DNA from: Candidatus Protochlamydia naegleriophila
GTDB taxonomy: Bacteria > Chlamydiota > Chlamydiia > Chlamydiales > Parachlamydiaceae
DNA length: 64,000 bases
Reading direction: 5' to 3'
Assembly: GCF_001499655.1 (NCBI RefSeq)
Contig: NZ_LN879502.1
Location: 2,108,001-2,172,000 of the forward strand
The notes beneath the pieces were generated by a model, which was not told the DNA's origin, did not search any database, and saw nothing but the letters and a program-made list of their open reading frames with translations. This document shows positions 1 to 9,565 of this stretch, piece by piece; position 1 is the first letter of the stretch, and each line of letters starts with the position of its first letter. Made by a program: the position numbers and the translations under genes.

Positions 1-471
1 TCCAAGGAGTGGAATGCTGCGATTCTTTAAAACGTCTATCGTCAATAGAGTGTGATTGATACTTCCCAAATAGTTTTTAGAGACGACTACCCAGATGCAG
101 TTCCAGCCTTGAAAGAGATCCAAGGTCAAAACTTCTTCATCCAACGGGACGCAAATTCCCCCAACGCCTTCGATAATTAAAGGACGATCGGTAACTGGAG
201 GTTGAATAGCGCAAGGGTCGATGCGTACATTGGCAAATCTAGCGGCTTGATGCGGCGAGCAAGGCATTGGCAGAGAATAGGACGGGGTGTGGATGCAATG
301 CTTGCTTGGATCGAGAAGTTGTTTCATCGCATTCGAATCGGACAGCTCTTCGCTGCCGCATTGAATCGGCTTCCAATAATCGCCTTGCAGTGCTGTTGTC
401 AAAACTGCAGAAACCACAGTCTTTCCGACGTCGGTTCCAATGCCTGCTACCATCACTCGTAGAGCTAACAT
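1..471 (-). CDS. bioD: Dethiobiotin synthetase (partial, 3' end outside window)
   Basis: ATP-dependent dethiobiotin synthetase, which closes the ureido ring of diaminopelargonate using CO2. Translating the minus strand gives MLALRVMVAGIGTDVGKT, whose GTDVGKT is the BioD P-loop, followed by IIEGVGGICVP, the typical second BioD motif. The reading frame runs off the window edge, so the C-terminus is not visible. The ATG at 471 overlaps the bioF stop (ATGTTAG), which implies translational coupling. A second ATG at 453 would give MVAGIGTDVGKT and cannot be excluded. Third visible gene of a bioB-bioF-bioD operon; bioA may follow outside the window. Confidence 0.93.
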   Translation of the reverse strand, partial: MLALRVMVAGIGTDVGKTVVSAVLTTALQGDYWKPIQCGSEELSDSNAMKQLLDPSKHCIHTPSYSLPMPCSPHQAARFANVRIDPCAIQPPVTDRPLIIEGVGGICVPLDEEVLTLDLFQGWNCIWVVVSKNYLGSINHTLLTIDVLKNRSIPLLG

Positions 472-1580
472 GTTAAAATCCTCTGCAAACTTTCGATTAA
501 TCTCAAGGCCTCTTGCTTAGTATTAAAAGCATGCAAGCAGATGCGCAAGCACTCGCGTCCTCTTTGCACAGTCGGACTCATAAGAGCTCGAACGTCGAAC
601 CCCTCTATTTCAAGCCAGTTCATCGCTCTTAACACCTTTTCGTTCCCCTCGATTCGGATAGATTGGATGGCGGACAGATTCGAAGCAAGCCTGGCATCGA
701 CAAATAATTGTGCGAGTTCTCGCACGTGATGGCGTTCATTTGCATACGTTGGAAATAAATCATAACTGCATTTGATCGCTGCCAGCGAATGAAAGGGAAG
801 GGCTGTGGTATAAATGGCCGAGCGGGCAAAGTTAATGAGGCTTTTCTTTAAAAGATGGCTTCCCAATACCATAGCCCCATGTGTACCAACCGCTTTCCCA
901 AACGTGACAACGTGAGCAAAAACAGACTCCGCCAATTGATAAGCAGCCACAAGTCCCTTTCCCTCAGGTCCTAACATGCCAACGGCATGGGCTTCATCGA
1001 CAATAAGATGCGCCCCATACTTTTTGGCTAGTAAACAAAGATCTACTAAAGGAGCCTGCGACCCGTCGGTTGAATAAACAGATTCAATGCAAATGAAGCG
1101 GTTTCCTTTCACTGAGCACGTTTTAAGGCGCTGCTCCAGATGCTCGGCATGCTGATGCTTAAAAGGGTAGCAACTAGCAAGACTCAAACGCATTCCATCG
1201 CGGATTGAAGCGTGAATGTGAGCATCGTAAAAAATGGCATCGCCACTTCCTGCCACGGCCGACAACAAACCCATATTTGCCATATAGCCGCAAGTGAATA
1301 GCAAGCCTGCTTCATATCCATGAAAAGCAGCTACCTTTGCCTCCAACTCTTCAGCATAGAGAGAATGCCCTGTCAAAAGCCTCGACCCGGTCGAACCAAG
1401 CCGATTCAAAGGCTCAGCTCCTTTCCACTCTTTTAAAACCTCTCGCTCCAAACGAGGAGATCTCGCAAGGCCCAAATAATCGTTCGAGGCAAAATCGATT
1501 AAACCAGGCCTTAAAATCAATTGACGCATGCATCCCTTGCGCTCCCTTTCAGCCAACCGCCGTTCGACCTCCTTTAACAT
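465..1580 (-). CDS. bioF: 8-amino-7-oxononanoate synthase
   Basis: PLP-dependent condensation of pimeloyl thioester with alanine, the first committed step of biotin ring assembly. At 371 aa it is close to the family length. Landmarks are the glycine-rich RLGSTGSRLL near residue 61, IVDEAHAVG at 193-201, and VTFGKAVGTHG, whose Lys229 is the expected Schiff-base lysine. It overlaps bioB by 7 nt upstream and bioD by 7 nt downstream, as in a tightly coupled operon. All family landmarks are present and no damage is visible. Confidence 0.95.
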   Translation of the reverse strand: MLKEVERRLAERERKGCMRQLILRPGLIDFASNDYLGLARSPRLEREVLKEWKGAEPLNRLGSTGSRLLTGHSLYAEELEAKVAAFHGYEAGLLFTCGYMANMGLLSAVAGSGDAIFYDAHIHASIRDGMRLSLASCYPFKHQHAEHLEQRLKTCSVKGNRFICIESVYSTDGSQAPLVDLCLLAKKYGAHLIVDEAHAVGMLGPEGKGLVAAYQLAESVFAHVVTFGKAVGTHGAMVLGSHLLKKSLINFARSAIYTTALPFHSLAAIKCSYDLFPTYANERHHVRELAQLFVDARLASNLSAIQSIRIEGNEKVLRAMNWLEIEGFDVRALMSPTVQRGRECLRICLHAFNTKQEALRLIESLQRILTC

Positions 1581-2545
1581 GCCTTGCCACCCATAAATGC
1601 ACCCCTTTTTCTCAGCCCAAACAACTGCAACATCGCCTCGTCCTTGTCAATTGAGGGATTGCCAACCGTCAGCAGCTTTTCACCCATGAAAATCGAATTG
1701 GCTCCGGCTAAGAAGCAAAGCGCCTGCTCCTCATATGACATCTCGAGGCGCCCGCTGGACAGGCGAATCATTGCCCGAGGAAGGACGATTCTTGTAATGG
1801 CCACCAAACGGACCATCTCCCAAATCGAAAGAGGGCGATGATCTTGCAATGGCGTGCCAGGAATTGGACTCAGGCGATTGATGGGTACAGATTCTGGCTG
1901 AGGATTCAAGCGGGTCAATGTCAGAAGCATCTCCAAGCGGTCAGTGGACTCCTCCCCCATACCAATGATTCCGCCACAACAGACACTGATTCCGGTTTGT
2001 TGGACCGTTTCAATCGTTTTGAGACGGTCTTGATAGGTACGAGTAGTGATGATCGTCGGATAAAACTTTTCTGAAGAATCCAGATTGTGATTATAGGCAT
2101 ACAACCCAGCCTCCTTCAATTGCCGTGCATGATGCTCTTTCAACATCCCAAGAGTGCAACAGACTTCGACTCCCAAATCGGCGATGCCTTTAATCATACT
2201 CAATATCCCATCAAAGGCTTTGCCATCGCGGACTTCTCTCCAAGCTGCACCAAGGCAAATACGAGTGGCGCCCCGTGCTACAGCGTGGCGTGCATCATCC
2301 AACACTTTATCGTATTTCATCATGGGCTGAGCCCCAATCGACGTTTGATAACGAGATGACTGGGCGCAATACTTGCAGTCTTCTTGACAGCCCCCCGTTT
2401 TGATGGAAATCAAGTTGCATACTTGAACCTCATCAAGCGGATGATGCAAGGCATGCACCCCATTGGCTTGCGAAAGGAGTTGAAAAAGAGGGCGTTGATC
2501 AAGCACTTCCAATTCTTCCAGACTCCATTTTTCTTTTGACTCCAT
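1574..2545 (-). CDS. bioB: Biotin synthase
   Basis: Radical-SAM enzyme that inserts sulfur into dethiobiotin. The CxxxCxxC iron-sulfur motif (GGCQEDCKYC, Cys53, 57, 60) is present, as is the YNHNLDSS motif of the SAM/dethiobiotin site. The longest frame starts at a TTG (2560), but the ATG at 2545 is preferred because AAGGA lies about 7 nt upstream. First gene of the bioBFD operon. The region between it and the divergent gene at 2798 (about 250 bp, very AT-rich) must hold both promoters. I see no clear BirA-type palindrome there. Confidence 0.95.
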   Translation of the reverse strand: MESKEKWSLEELEVLDQRPLFQLLSQANGVHALHHPLDEVQVCNLISIKTGGCQEDCKYCAQSSRYQTSIGAQPMMKYDKVLDDARHAVARGATRICLGAAWREVRDGKAFDGILSMIKGIADLGVEVCCTLGMLKEHHARQLKEAGLYAYNHNLDSSEKFYPTIITTRTYQDRLKTIETVQQTGISVCCGGIIGMGEESTDRLEMLLTLTRLNPQPESVPINRLSPIPGTPLQDHRPLSIWEMVRLVAITRIVLPRAMIRLSSGRLEMSYEEQALCFLAGANSIFMGEKLLTVGNPSIDKDEAMLQLFGLRKRGAFMGGKAC

Positions 2546-2797
2546 GCGATTTTCCTTCAAAATGTGGCTTTATGATCAAAAGTACGTTATTTTTTGTTTT
2601 CTTTTTGCAAGAAACAGGCAATTTAACCCTTACTCCCTCTCTTTTTCAACACCAAATTCAGATCCACGCGCTAAATTCAAACTATAAAATAGTTCATAAA
2701 AAACCTATTTCGCTTTATAATAAAGGAAGCAACTCTTAAAATAGAGAGAGAAACATCTTATTTCCAATAAACCATTAATAGGTTTATTCAATTCACA

Positions 2798-3625
2798 ATG
2801 AGGTTTGATTTTTTTATGCTTGAAGTCTTGTGTGGCAATAAAACGGTAGAAAAAATTCTGATTTTTTTATTTGTGAATGGCAAGTGTTATGGAACTCAAC
2901 TGCATCGTCTTTTAAAAATTGCACTCACCCCTATTCAAAAAGCTCTTTTGCGTTTAGAGAAAGGGAATCTGATTGTCAGCCATTACGAGGGCAAGACAAG
3001 GCTGTACCAGTTCAATCCGACTTATCCGCTTTTACACGAACTGGAGCTGCTGCTAAAGAAGGCCTATACACTATTACCAGCAAATGAAAAGAAAGAGTAT
3101 TACGTAGGAAAAGATGTATATGCTCTTCAGCCTGGCCAGCAAGCGCATAATCTCCAAGTCTTATTAACCTTCTGGAACAGGCTTTCCAAAGTGCGCTCGT
3201 TGACCTTTCACGCCAAGAATCAATCGAAAGATCCGCATGGATGGAATGGGAAGGGACAAGGAGAGGTTGCCTTGACAAAGCCCACCCCAGAGGTCCTGAT
3301 TTTTCATGAAAAAGGAAGTTGGCAAGGAAAGCTGGGAGAAGAGGTGAGTTTCAGCAACGTCTTTCGCTGGACTCTGGATCGTGAAGCGTGCCTCATTTCA
3401 CTCGAGCATTTGAGGCAGGGAGTCGACCATCCCGTCTTCCTTTTTCATTTAGCTCCCAGCAGCAGCCAATCTCTCGCATCCGTAGACTCCCATCTATGCG
3501 GTGGAGACACCTATTTTGGCCAAATTCACGCTGATCGCTTTAGCCTGCGCCTCAATTGGCGGGTAATTGGGCCGAAAAAGAACGAAGAGATCGATTACTA
3601 TTACGCAAGCGACCTCTCGAAGTGA
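2798..3625 (+). CDS. Winged-helix plus DUF6314 domain protein
   Basis: 275 aa. The first 90 residues look like an ArsR/MarR-like winged helix: a helical region around CGNKTVEKILIFLF, then a recognition-like segment LTPIQKALLRLEKGNLI, then a wing ending in TRLYQFNP. Residues about 155-270 match DUF6314: HEKGSWQG, FRWTLDREA, the His/Cys/Asp-bearing SHLCGGDTYFGQ and NWRVIGPKKN. DUF6314 is of uncertain biochemical function. The gene is divergent from bioB, so it could be a local regulator, but that rests only on position. An internal ATG at 2816 is an alternative start. No strong Shine-Dalgarno is visible for either. Confidence 0.75.
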   Translation: MRFDFFMLEVLCGNKTVEKILIFLFVNGKCYGTQLHRLLKIALTPIQKALLRLEKGNLIVSHYEGKTRLYQFNPTYPLLHELELLLKKAYTLLPANEKKEYYVGKDVYALQPGQQAHNLQVLLTFWNRLSKVRSLTFHAKNQSKDPHGWNGKGQGEVALTKPTPEVLIFHEKGSWQGKLGEEVSFSNVFRWTLDREACLISLEHLRQGVDHPVFLFHLAPSSSQSLASVDSHLCGGDTYFGQIHADRFSLRLNWRVIGPKKNEEIDYYYASDLSK

Positions 3626-3763
3626 CTTGGGTACCCGCTATCTTAAAAAATTTTACACGATCTTAATCTCTCTTTAAAAATTTTGATCTATTATTAGCGT
3701 TCAATAAAAAAATCAAAAACATAATATAATAATAAAGATAAGCGGATAACTAAGGTAGCAACT

Positions 3764-4792
3764 ATGGAATTAAGAACAATCTGCGCCAATTATTTCAGTG
3801 GTTTTCAAGAACTTTACGATTTTAAAAACAACGACGCGTCAACGAATGTCATCGCGTTACTGAAAGCGGCTTCTTATTTTACAGTGATCATCCCTATAGG
3901 ATTTGGCGTTACTTATGGAATTGCTTCCTTATGTGGGCGTTTTAGCCATAGGCAAGAGCTAACAGAAACGGAACAAACCATTAACAATCAGGCTCGTGAA
4001 AGATTAAATCCTGCGATTCGCATAAGCTTGAAGCCGTCTCCAATCCATTCAACAACCCCCACTCAAAAAACCCATTCAATAACCACGGTTCAAAGACCCC
4101 CAGTTCAAACTGAAGAATCGAGAGTGGTACATGCTTATACTGGCGACCTGACAAATCAGGAAAAGAAAAACGTAGCCCTTGCTTACAATAAAAGCGACAC
4201 TCAGCTGAATATCTCTTTCACACAAGCACCAACACTTGCCGTAAGCATTCGCCTGCAAGACATGTTTGCAAGCGGTGCCGAAGTAATCGTCAATGCAGCC
4301 AATACCCACCTGGGCGGCGGGACTGGAATCGATGGAGCCATTCATAGTAAGGGCGGGCCATCCTACGCCACTGAACACAAAAAACTGCAAACACTTTATG
4401 CTTCAAACTATATTTCAGGCCATGCGGCCATGATTGGAAGCGGAGCTCTTCACCATCAGAATCAAATTGCCAACGTTATTGTTGTGGCAGGACCATCAGG
4501 CACGAGTACACCGCAAAAAGAAGATGAACTTTATTCATGCTACTACAATAGCTTGTTATTGGCACATAGCCAAAAGAAAGAAAGCATTGCCTTTCCTTCA
4601 ATCAGTACGGGAGTCTTCAGATTTCCTAAAGAAAGAGCGGCTCATATTTCTTTAAAGGCCATTTCCGATTTCATCGAAGAATGCCCTAATACGTCTCTTA
4701 AGGCCATTTCTATTCACTTCTTACAATCAGCTCCCAAAGAAGAGCTCGAAACGTACGAGAAGGCTGCTACTTACGATAAGACTGCTACTTAA
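3764..4792 (+). CDS. Membrane-anchored macro-domain (ADP-ribose-binding) protein
   Basis: 342 aa with two parts. Residues 1-75 form a module with one hydrophobic stretch (about 34-57, including FTVIIPIGFGVTYGIASL). The same module begins the protein at 30852. After a Ser/Thr/Pro-rich linker, residues about 165-330 are a macro domain: EVIVNAANTHLGGGTGID (ADP-ribose pocket), GHAAMIGSGAL, and SISTGVFRFPKERAA. Macro domains bind or hydrolyse ADP-ribose and O-acetyl-ADP-ribose. The membrane anchor is unusual for a housekeeping macro protein and suggests action at an inclusion or host membrane; this is inference. The 3' end overlaps the convergent thioesterase gene by 8 bp. Confidence 0.85.
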   Translation: MELRTICANYFSGFQELYDFKNNDASTNVIALLKAASYFTVIIPIGFGVTYGIASLCGRFSHRQELTETEQTINNQARERLNPAIRISLKPSPIHSTTPTQKTHSITTVQRPPVQTEESRVVHAYTGDLTNQEKKNVALAYNKSDTQLNISFTQAPTLAVSIRLQDMFASGAEVIVNAANTHLGGGTGIDGAIHSKGGPSYATEHKKLQTLYASNYISGHAAMIGSGALHHQNQIANVIVVAGPSGTSTPQKEDELYSCYYNSLLLAHSQKKESIAFPSISTGVFRFPKERAAHISLKAISDFIEECPNTSLKAISIHFLQSAPKEELETYEKAATYDKTAT

Positions 4793-5258
4793 TAGCAGCA
4801 AAGGTTGCTCGATAATCGACGCATAAACGGCCAGCATGGTGAATAGTTGCCATAAGATTTAGGCGCGCCTTGCCTTTTAGGCGAAGCATATTAAAAAAGC
4901 GCTGCCACTCATCATCTGCTGGCCTTAAGCACTCGGCTCTAAAATCTCCATCGACTGGTGCAAGATAAGCGACGTCGCTTTTTGTGATGACAATTTGAGC
5001 ACTTGCCTCTTCTGTTTGCTTCAAATTGGCATAGACAAGCCCCCAACATGCAAGCGTTGTCAGTGCATGCAAGCTGCCACCAAAAACTGTTTGCTTGTGA
5101 TTGATATTGGGAGCAAAGGGTGCCCAAAGAATAACCTGTCCAGGATCTGCTTTTTCGACACGGATTCCCATCGCCTTTGACAAGGGAATGTGCTTATGCA
5201 AGTAAGCTTCTAATTCTTTTTCCATCCAGTCTGAATCCTTAAAAAAACCAACAATCAT
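4785..5258 (-). CDS. YiiD C-terminal-type hotdog thioesterase
   Basis: 157 aa, matching the thioesterase (hotdog) domain found at the C-terminus of E. coli YiiD/FabY: WAPFAPNINHKQTVFGGSLHA is the characteristic Asn/His-containing catalytic stretch, followed by VITKSDVAYLAPVDGD. Probable acyl-thioester hydrolase; substrate unknown. In E. coli the domain is fused behind a GNAT domain. Here a separate GNAT gene lies 9 bp upstream on the same strand, so the two are probably cotranscribed. The second Met (position 12, at 5225) is an alternative start. Confidence 0.82.
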   Translation of the reverse strand: MIVGFFKDSDWMEKELEAYLHKHIPLSKAMGIRVEKADPGQVILWAPFAPNINHKQTVFGGSLHALTTLACWGLVYANLKQTEEASAQIVITKSDVAYLAPVDGDFRAECLRPADDEWQRFFNMLRLKGKARLNLMATIHHAGRLCVDYRATFAAIK

Positions 5259-5267
5259 AGTTAGAAA

Positions 5268-5876
5268 CTAATCATTGAGCTTGGCCTGCCATTCACTCAT
5301 TTTAATTCGATAAAGCACATGCCTACAAAGCTGATGCTCTTTCGAAAGCCTTGGATGGTCAAAATCATCGATTGGATCGTGATGCATGCCAATCTTCCTC
5401 ATCACTTTCCGAGACCGGTCATTGAGTTGGGCTGTAAACGAAACAATTTCATTTAGCTGGAGTGTTTCAAAACCATATTCTAAAGCCGCCAAAGCCCCTT
5501 CAGTCGCATAGCCTTGCCCCCAATAATCATAGGCTAAACGCCATCCAACCTCAATTGCAGGCGTAAAATGGGCTTCAAAGGAGGGTTTTGCAAGGCCGAT
5601 GAATCCAATAAACTCCGCAACTTCTGGAATCGAAACCGCCCATAGACCCCAGCCCTGCTCTGCCACCTTGTCAGATAGGCGCCTTGCAAGATCGTCGCTT
5701 TCTTGCTTGCTCAGCGTCGAAGGAAAATATTCCATCACACGCGGATCTGCATTCATTCTAGCAAACGGCTTCCAATCGTCTTCTCTCCAAGGGCGCAAGA
5801 TTAAACGCTTGGTTTGAATCGTCTGAAAGGCCTGCGGTTGTGGAAACCATCTAGATTTTAAGTACTTAATTAACAT
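5268..5876 (-). CDS. RimJ/RimL-type GNAT N-acetyltransferase
   Basis: 202 aa acetyl-CoA-dependent N-acetyltransferase of the Acetyltransf_3 type. Visible landmarks are TKRLILRPWREDDW near the N-terminus, GFIGLAKP, EVGWRLAYDYWGQGYATEG (acetyl-CoA pyrophosphate-binding loop) and FTAQLNDRSRKVMRKIGM near the C-terminus. This family acetylates ribosomal-protein N-termini, antibiotics or other small amines; the substrate cannot be told from sequence. It lies immediately upstream of the thioesterase gene, probably in the same transcript. Confidence 0.88.
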   Translation of the reverse strand: MLIKYLKSRWFPQPQAFQTIQTKRLILRPWREDDWKPFARMNADPRVMEYFPSTLSKQESDDLARRLSDKVAEQGWGLWAVSIPEVAEFIGFIGLAKPSFEAHFTPAIEVGWRLAYDYWGQGYATEGALAALEYGFETLQLNEIVSFTAQLNDRSRKVMRKIGMHHDPIDDFDHPRLSKEHQLCRHVLYRIKMSEWQAKLND

Positions 5877-6115
5877 AGAGAGACCTTCTTAAAGCGGCAT
5901 CATGCATGGCGTTAGTAATTGAAAGCATAATATCTATATGTGTTAAGTAAAACGATCAAAAACTTAGGGTCTAATCTTTATTATTAACAGAAAGTACAAT
6001 TATCAAGAGTAGGATGTAAAAATTTTCTTTACGTTTTCTGCTTTTATATGAGACTTTGAAAATCAGAGTATTTGAAGATAACCCTGGCTAGTTTTGCAAA
6101 GGAGCTTGAAAGCCC

Positions 6116-7519
6116 ATGTATAAATGCATTATCATTTTTTTATTTTGCATACCGACTCTTTTGCTTGCTGAATTTAGTGTATACATTGGTAATCTGGGAA
6201 GTTCGGATACCAGTGTAATCAATACAGGAACTGACAGTGTCATCGCTACAACTCCAGTTGGCGTACTTCCCTCATTTTTAGCCATCACGCCAGACGGGTC
6301 TAAAGTCTACGTCGTCAATGGGCTCAGCGCTACTGTAAGTGTCATCCAAGTTGCGACAAATACTGTCGTTGCCACCATTCCGCTTGGAGGAATTCCTCTC
6401 TTTCCGGCGGTTACTCCTGATGGCAGCAGAGTGTATATCACCAATACAACTGGATTTGTTAACGTGATCGATACGGCAACGAATAGCCTGATTGCAACAA
6501 TTCCAGTCGGAGCAAATCCAAACTTTTTAGCTATCACGCCAGATGGAACGAGCGTTTATGTCGCCAACCTACAAGATGGGACCGTAAGTTTGATCAATAC
6601 GGCCAGCAACAGCGTCATCGCTACCATACCGGTCGGAACAACCCCGAATTACGTGGCCATTACCCCAGATGGTACAAAAGTCTATGTCGGGAATCGACTC
6701 AGCTTCGATGTGAGCGTGATCAGTACGGCAAGCAATACAGTCATAGCAACTGTTCCTGTAGAAGATACTCCGCTTTTTTTTGCCATTACTCCAAATAGTG
6801 CGAGAGTCTATGTGAGTGTGACCAATGCAAGCGATACAGTACAAGTTATTGACACTGCGCTCAATGCTGTCATTGCAACAATTCCGGTTGGCAATGATCC
6901 AAACTATATCATCATTACCCCCAATGGTTCAAAGGCCTATGTCGTTAATCTTTTCTCGAATAATGTGAGTGTGATCAGCACAGCTAGCAATAGTGTCATT
7001 GCAACAGTTCCTGTGGGGGCAAATCCACGCTTCCTTGCAATTACACCGGATGGAGCCAAAGTCTATGTAACAGATGGGGGAAGTAGCAGCGTCACCGTCA
7101 TTGACGTAGCAAGCGACACCGTTTTGACAACAATTCTAGTAGGTAATACTCCAAGCTTTTTAGCTATCACGCCTTTACCTCCAACTCCACCGCCACCACC
7201 GCCACCTCCTCCTCCGCTAGTAACACCTCAAGCTCCCATTAATTTAAAAGGGAAGCAAACAGCTAATCGTTTTTTGTCCCAAACAGATTTCATTAATGTC
7301 CTTACGTGGAGTGCTCCGCAAAGCGGGCCCGTCATTGAACAATACGTGATTTATCGCAATGCCGCTTTAACTCGTCGAGTTGGTACTGTCAAAGCCGATC
7401 GCACCTTGCGGTTTAAAGATCACAATCGCAAAGAACATACACTCTACACTTACTATATTGTATCTGAAGATGTGGCTGGGAATAGATCTCCCCCGGCTGT
7501 CATCGTCGTAAAGCCTTAA
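6116..7519 (+). CDS. Exported YVTN beta-propeller protein with C-terminal Fn3-like domain
   Basis: 467 aa. Residues 1-18 are a signal peptide (IIIFLFCIPTLLLA). Residues about 19-350 hold roughly eight 42-residue YVTN repeats with the recurring pattern NSVIATIPVG-x(5)-AITPDG-x-VYV. A run of prolines (about 355-370) leads into a fibronectin type III-like domain (LTWSAPQSGPVIEQYVIYR ... YTYYIVSEDVAGNRSPP). Such propellers are surface or periplasmic binding scaffolds; the ligand is unknown. The internal DNA repeats make it prone to repeat-number change. AAAGGAG lies 11 nt before the ATG. A hairpin at 7550-7577 follows but has no T-run. Confidence 0.88.
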   Translation: MYKCIIIFLFCIPTLLLAEFSVYIGNLGSSDTSVINTGTDSVIATTPVGVLPSFLAITPDGSKVYVVNGLSATVSVIQVATNTVVATIPLGGIPLFPAVTPDGSRVYITNTTGFVNVIDTATNSLIATIPVGANPNFLAITPDGTSVYVANLQDGTVSLINTASNSVIATIPVGTTPNYVAITPDGTKVYVGNRLSFDVSVISTASNTVIATVPVEDTPLFFAITPNSARVYVSVTNASDTVQVIDTALNAVIATIPVGNDPNYIIITPNGSKAYVVNLFSNNVSVISTASNSVIATVPVGANPRFLAITPDGAKVYVTDGGSSSVTVIDVASDTVLTTILVGNTPSFLAITPLPPTPPPPPPPPPPLVTPQAPINLKGKQTANRFLSQTDFINVLTWSAPQSGPVIEQYVIYRNAALTRRVGTVKADRTLRFKDHNRKEHTLYTYYIVSEDVAGNRSPPAVIVVKP

Positions 7520-7668
7520 AAAAAGAAAGGATTTTAGGCTGATTTGATCTTAGCCACAGCTTTAAAGCGGTGGCTAAACAATGCGATCTGTTACATTCGA
7601 CCTTATTTAGCAAAAGGATCGCCAATCTATCTCCGAATGGACTGATAATCGAATGCAAATTGTCAATT

Positions 7669-8502
7669 CTAAGATTTTATAAACGCCAGTAAATCAGCGT
7701 TGACTTGATCTTTCAGCGTCGAACACATCCCGTGAGGGGCTCCCTTGTAAACTTTCAATTGAGCATTCTTGATAAGCTTTACCGACAGCAAAGCAGAGTC
7801 CGCAATAGGAACAATCTGGTCGTCATCGCCATGAAGAATGAGTGTTGGGATATCGAACTTCTTAAGATCTTCGGTGAAATCAGTTTCAGAAAAAGCCTTA
7901 ATACAGTCGTAGATCCCTTTAAAGCCTCCAAGTGTCCCTTGCAACCAAAAAGAGTCGCGCAATCCTTGCGACACCTTAGAACCTGGGCGATTGGCGCCAT
8001 AAAACGGACTGCTCAGGTCTTTAAAGAATTGCGAGCGGTCTGCTAAAACTCCAGCACGAATCTGATCAAATGTCTCGATTGGTAAGCCGCCCGGATTCGA
8101 CTCCGTTTTCAACATAGTGGGAGGTACAGCCCCAATCAATACTGCTTTAGCCACCCGCTTTGTTCCATGCCTGCCAATATAACGGGCGACCTCTCCACCG
8201 CCAGTCGAATGGCCTACATGGATGGCATCGTTCAAATCTAAGGCTTCGACAAGCTTGGCTAAATCGTCGGCATACGTATCCATATCATTGCCATTCCATG
8301 GCTGGCTAGAGCGTCCATGGCCGCGGCGATCATGGGCAATGCAGCGATATCCGTGGGAGGCTAAAAAAAGCATTTGATCTTCAAAGGCATCGGCGGTTAA
8401 TGGCCATCCATGACTAAATACCACGGGCTGTCCACTTCCCCAATCTTTGTAGTATAATTTAACTTCTTTGCCATTTTCTTTTCCGACGACGACGTAGCTC
8501 AT
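7669..8502 (-). CDS. Alpha/beta hydrolase, non-heme chloroperoxidase/arylesterase type
   Basis: 277 aa. The fold landmarks are VVFSHGWPL (oxyanion region), the nucleophile elbow VGHSTGGGE (Ser99), the acid-bearing [12 protein letters not shown] and the C-terminal YKGAPHGM with the catalytic His. The GHSTGGGE elbow and the [14 protein letters not shown]-like stretch are typical of the cofactor-free haloperoxidase/arylesterase family, which mainly hydrolyses esters in vivo. The ATG at 8502 has AAGGGG about 6 nt upstream and is preferred to the in-frame GTG at 8508. Single-gene unit. Confidence 0.88.
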   Translation of the reverse strand: MSYVVVGKENGKEVKLYYKDWGSGQPVVFSHGWPLTADAFEDQMLFLASHGYRCIAHDRRGHGRSSQPWNGNDMDTYADDLAKLVEALDLNDAIHVGHSTGGGEVARYIGRHGTKRVAKAVLIGAVPPTMLKTESNPGGLPIETFDQIRAGVLADRSQFFKDLSSPFYGANRPGSKVSQGLRDSFWLQGTLGGFKGIYDCIKAFSETDFTEDLKKFDIPTLILHGDDDQIVPIADSALLSVKLIKNAQLKVYKGAPHGMCSTLKDQVNADLLAFIKS

Positions 8503-8722
8503 TTGCACCCCTTTTTGTTAAATGTTTTTTTTAATTGATTTTACAATTTAGCCCAATCGATGCAAGTACAAAATCTTTAAAAAGCTGGCTCGACAAGAAA
8601 AATTTTAAACGTACTATGGAAAGATCGCTGAGGATTTTGACAAAAATAATCTTTTTACTTACAATTTATAATCCATTAATTATCAATTAGAAATGAAATT
8701 AGCAATTATTTAGGGATCATTC

Positions 8723-9520
8723 ATGTCCTCATTCTGTTCCAGTCTTCTGGTCAATCCCATAGCAAACGAACCCATCGTAACAGCTGAAAAATACATGGCT
8801 TATAAAAAAAGAAATGGCCATCTCATTGAGTTTATCCCGCCTGCAGCCATCCTCGTTTGCTATCAACAAAGCTCTTTAAAATACCTTTTAGATTGTATTC
8901 CAGAGATGGAGGAATGCGAGACTTTTTCCAATCTCTATTTAATCGATGAAGGAAGAGTGGGTATCCTTGGGGGTTGGGGCATAGGAGCGCCAGCACTTTC
9001 GGTTAAGTTGGAACAATTGATCGCACTCGGAGCAAAAACTTTTATTGCCGTAGGAACAGCTGGAACTTTAATGAATCATCCGATTGGAGACTTCATCATC
9101 GCTCCGAAAGCATTAGCAGAAGATGGGGTTGCCCATCTCTATTTGAAAGACAGTTCCTTTGCGCAAGCAGATGATGCGCTATTTTCGATTTGGAATAGCT
9201 TCATCCAATCCCGCAGTCTGCCTCATTTTCACTCTGTCCCCGCCTGGAGTTTTTCTGCTCTTTTCCGAGAAACTCCTGCCGACATTTGCCGTGTAACAAA
9301 GCTCGGATGCGGCGTCGTCGAAATGGAAGCAGCCACACTGTATGCGATTGGCCAAGAAAAAGGCGTGCAAACGCTCTCTCTTTTTGTGGTCAGTGATACC
9401 CTGACTCAGGAGAATTGGATTCCTCACATCAAAGAACCAGCGGTCAAACACAATTTACATAGGCTCGCTAAGTGGGCTTTAGAGTTTTGCCAGGAAACGA
9501 TCCTCGACAAATACATTTAA
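8723..9520 (+). CDS. Nucleoside phosphorylase (uridine/purine PNP_UDP family)
   Basis: 265 aa. Phosphorolysis of nucleosides is expected from the PNP_UDP_1 landmarks: GGWGIGAPA, the phosphate-loop region AVGTAGTL (about residue 112-119), GCGVVEMEAATLY (about 195-207, ribose and base binding Met-Glu) and VVSDTL. The base specificity (uridine versus purine) cannot be assigned. The conserved VEMEA supports an active enzyme. A nucleotide-scavenging role would fit an intracellular bacterium. A terminator hairpin follows at 9527. Confidence 0.87.
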   Translation: MSSFCSSLLVNPIANEPIVTAEKYMAYKKRNGHLIEFIPPAAILVCYQQSSLKYLLDCIPEMEECETFSNLYLIDEGRVGILGGWGIGAPALSVKLEQLIALGAKTFIAVGTAGTLMNHPIGDFIIAPKALAEDGVAHLYLKDSSFAQADDALFSIWNSFIQSRSLPHFHSVPAWSFSALFRETPADICRVTKLGCGVVEMEAATLYAIGQEKGVQTLSLFVVSDTLTQENWIPHIKEPAVKHNLHRLAKWALEFCQETILDKYI

Positions 9521-9526
9521 GACTTC

Positions 9527-9565
9527 AAATCACTCTAGAATCTATTTAAAGAGTGATTTCTTTTC
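9527..9565 (+). terminator. Rho-independent terminator after nucleoside phosphorylase
   Basis: A perfect 10-bp inverted repeat (AAATCACTCT at 9527-9536, AGAGTGATTT at 9550-9559) is followed by CTTTTCC, 6 nt beyond the stop codon. The stem is AT-rich but continuous. Confidence 0.7.

Noticed and set aside
2546-2797. BirA operator between bioB and the divergent gene
   Set aside because: No convincing inverted repeat resembling the BirA box could be seen.
6181-7170. CRISPR-like or other array in the regularly repeated DNA
   Set aside because: The periodicity is of about 126 bp and in frame; it is the coding sequence of the YVTN propeller repeats.
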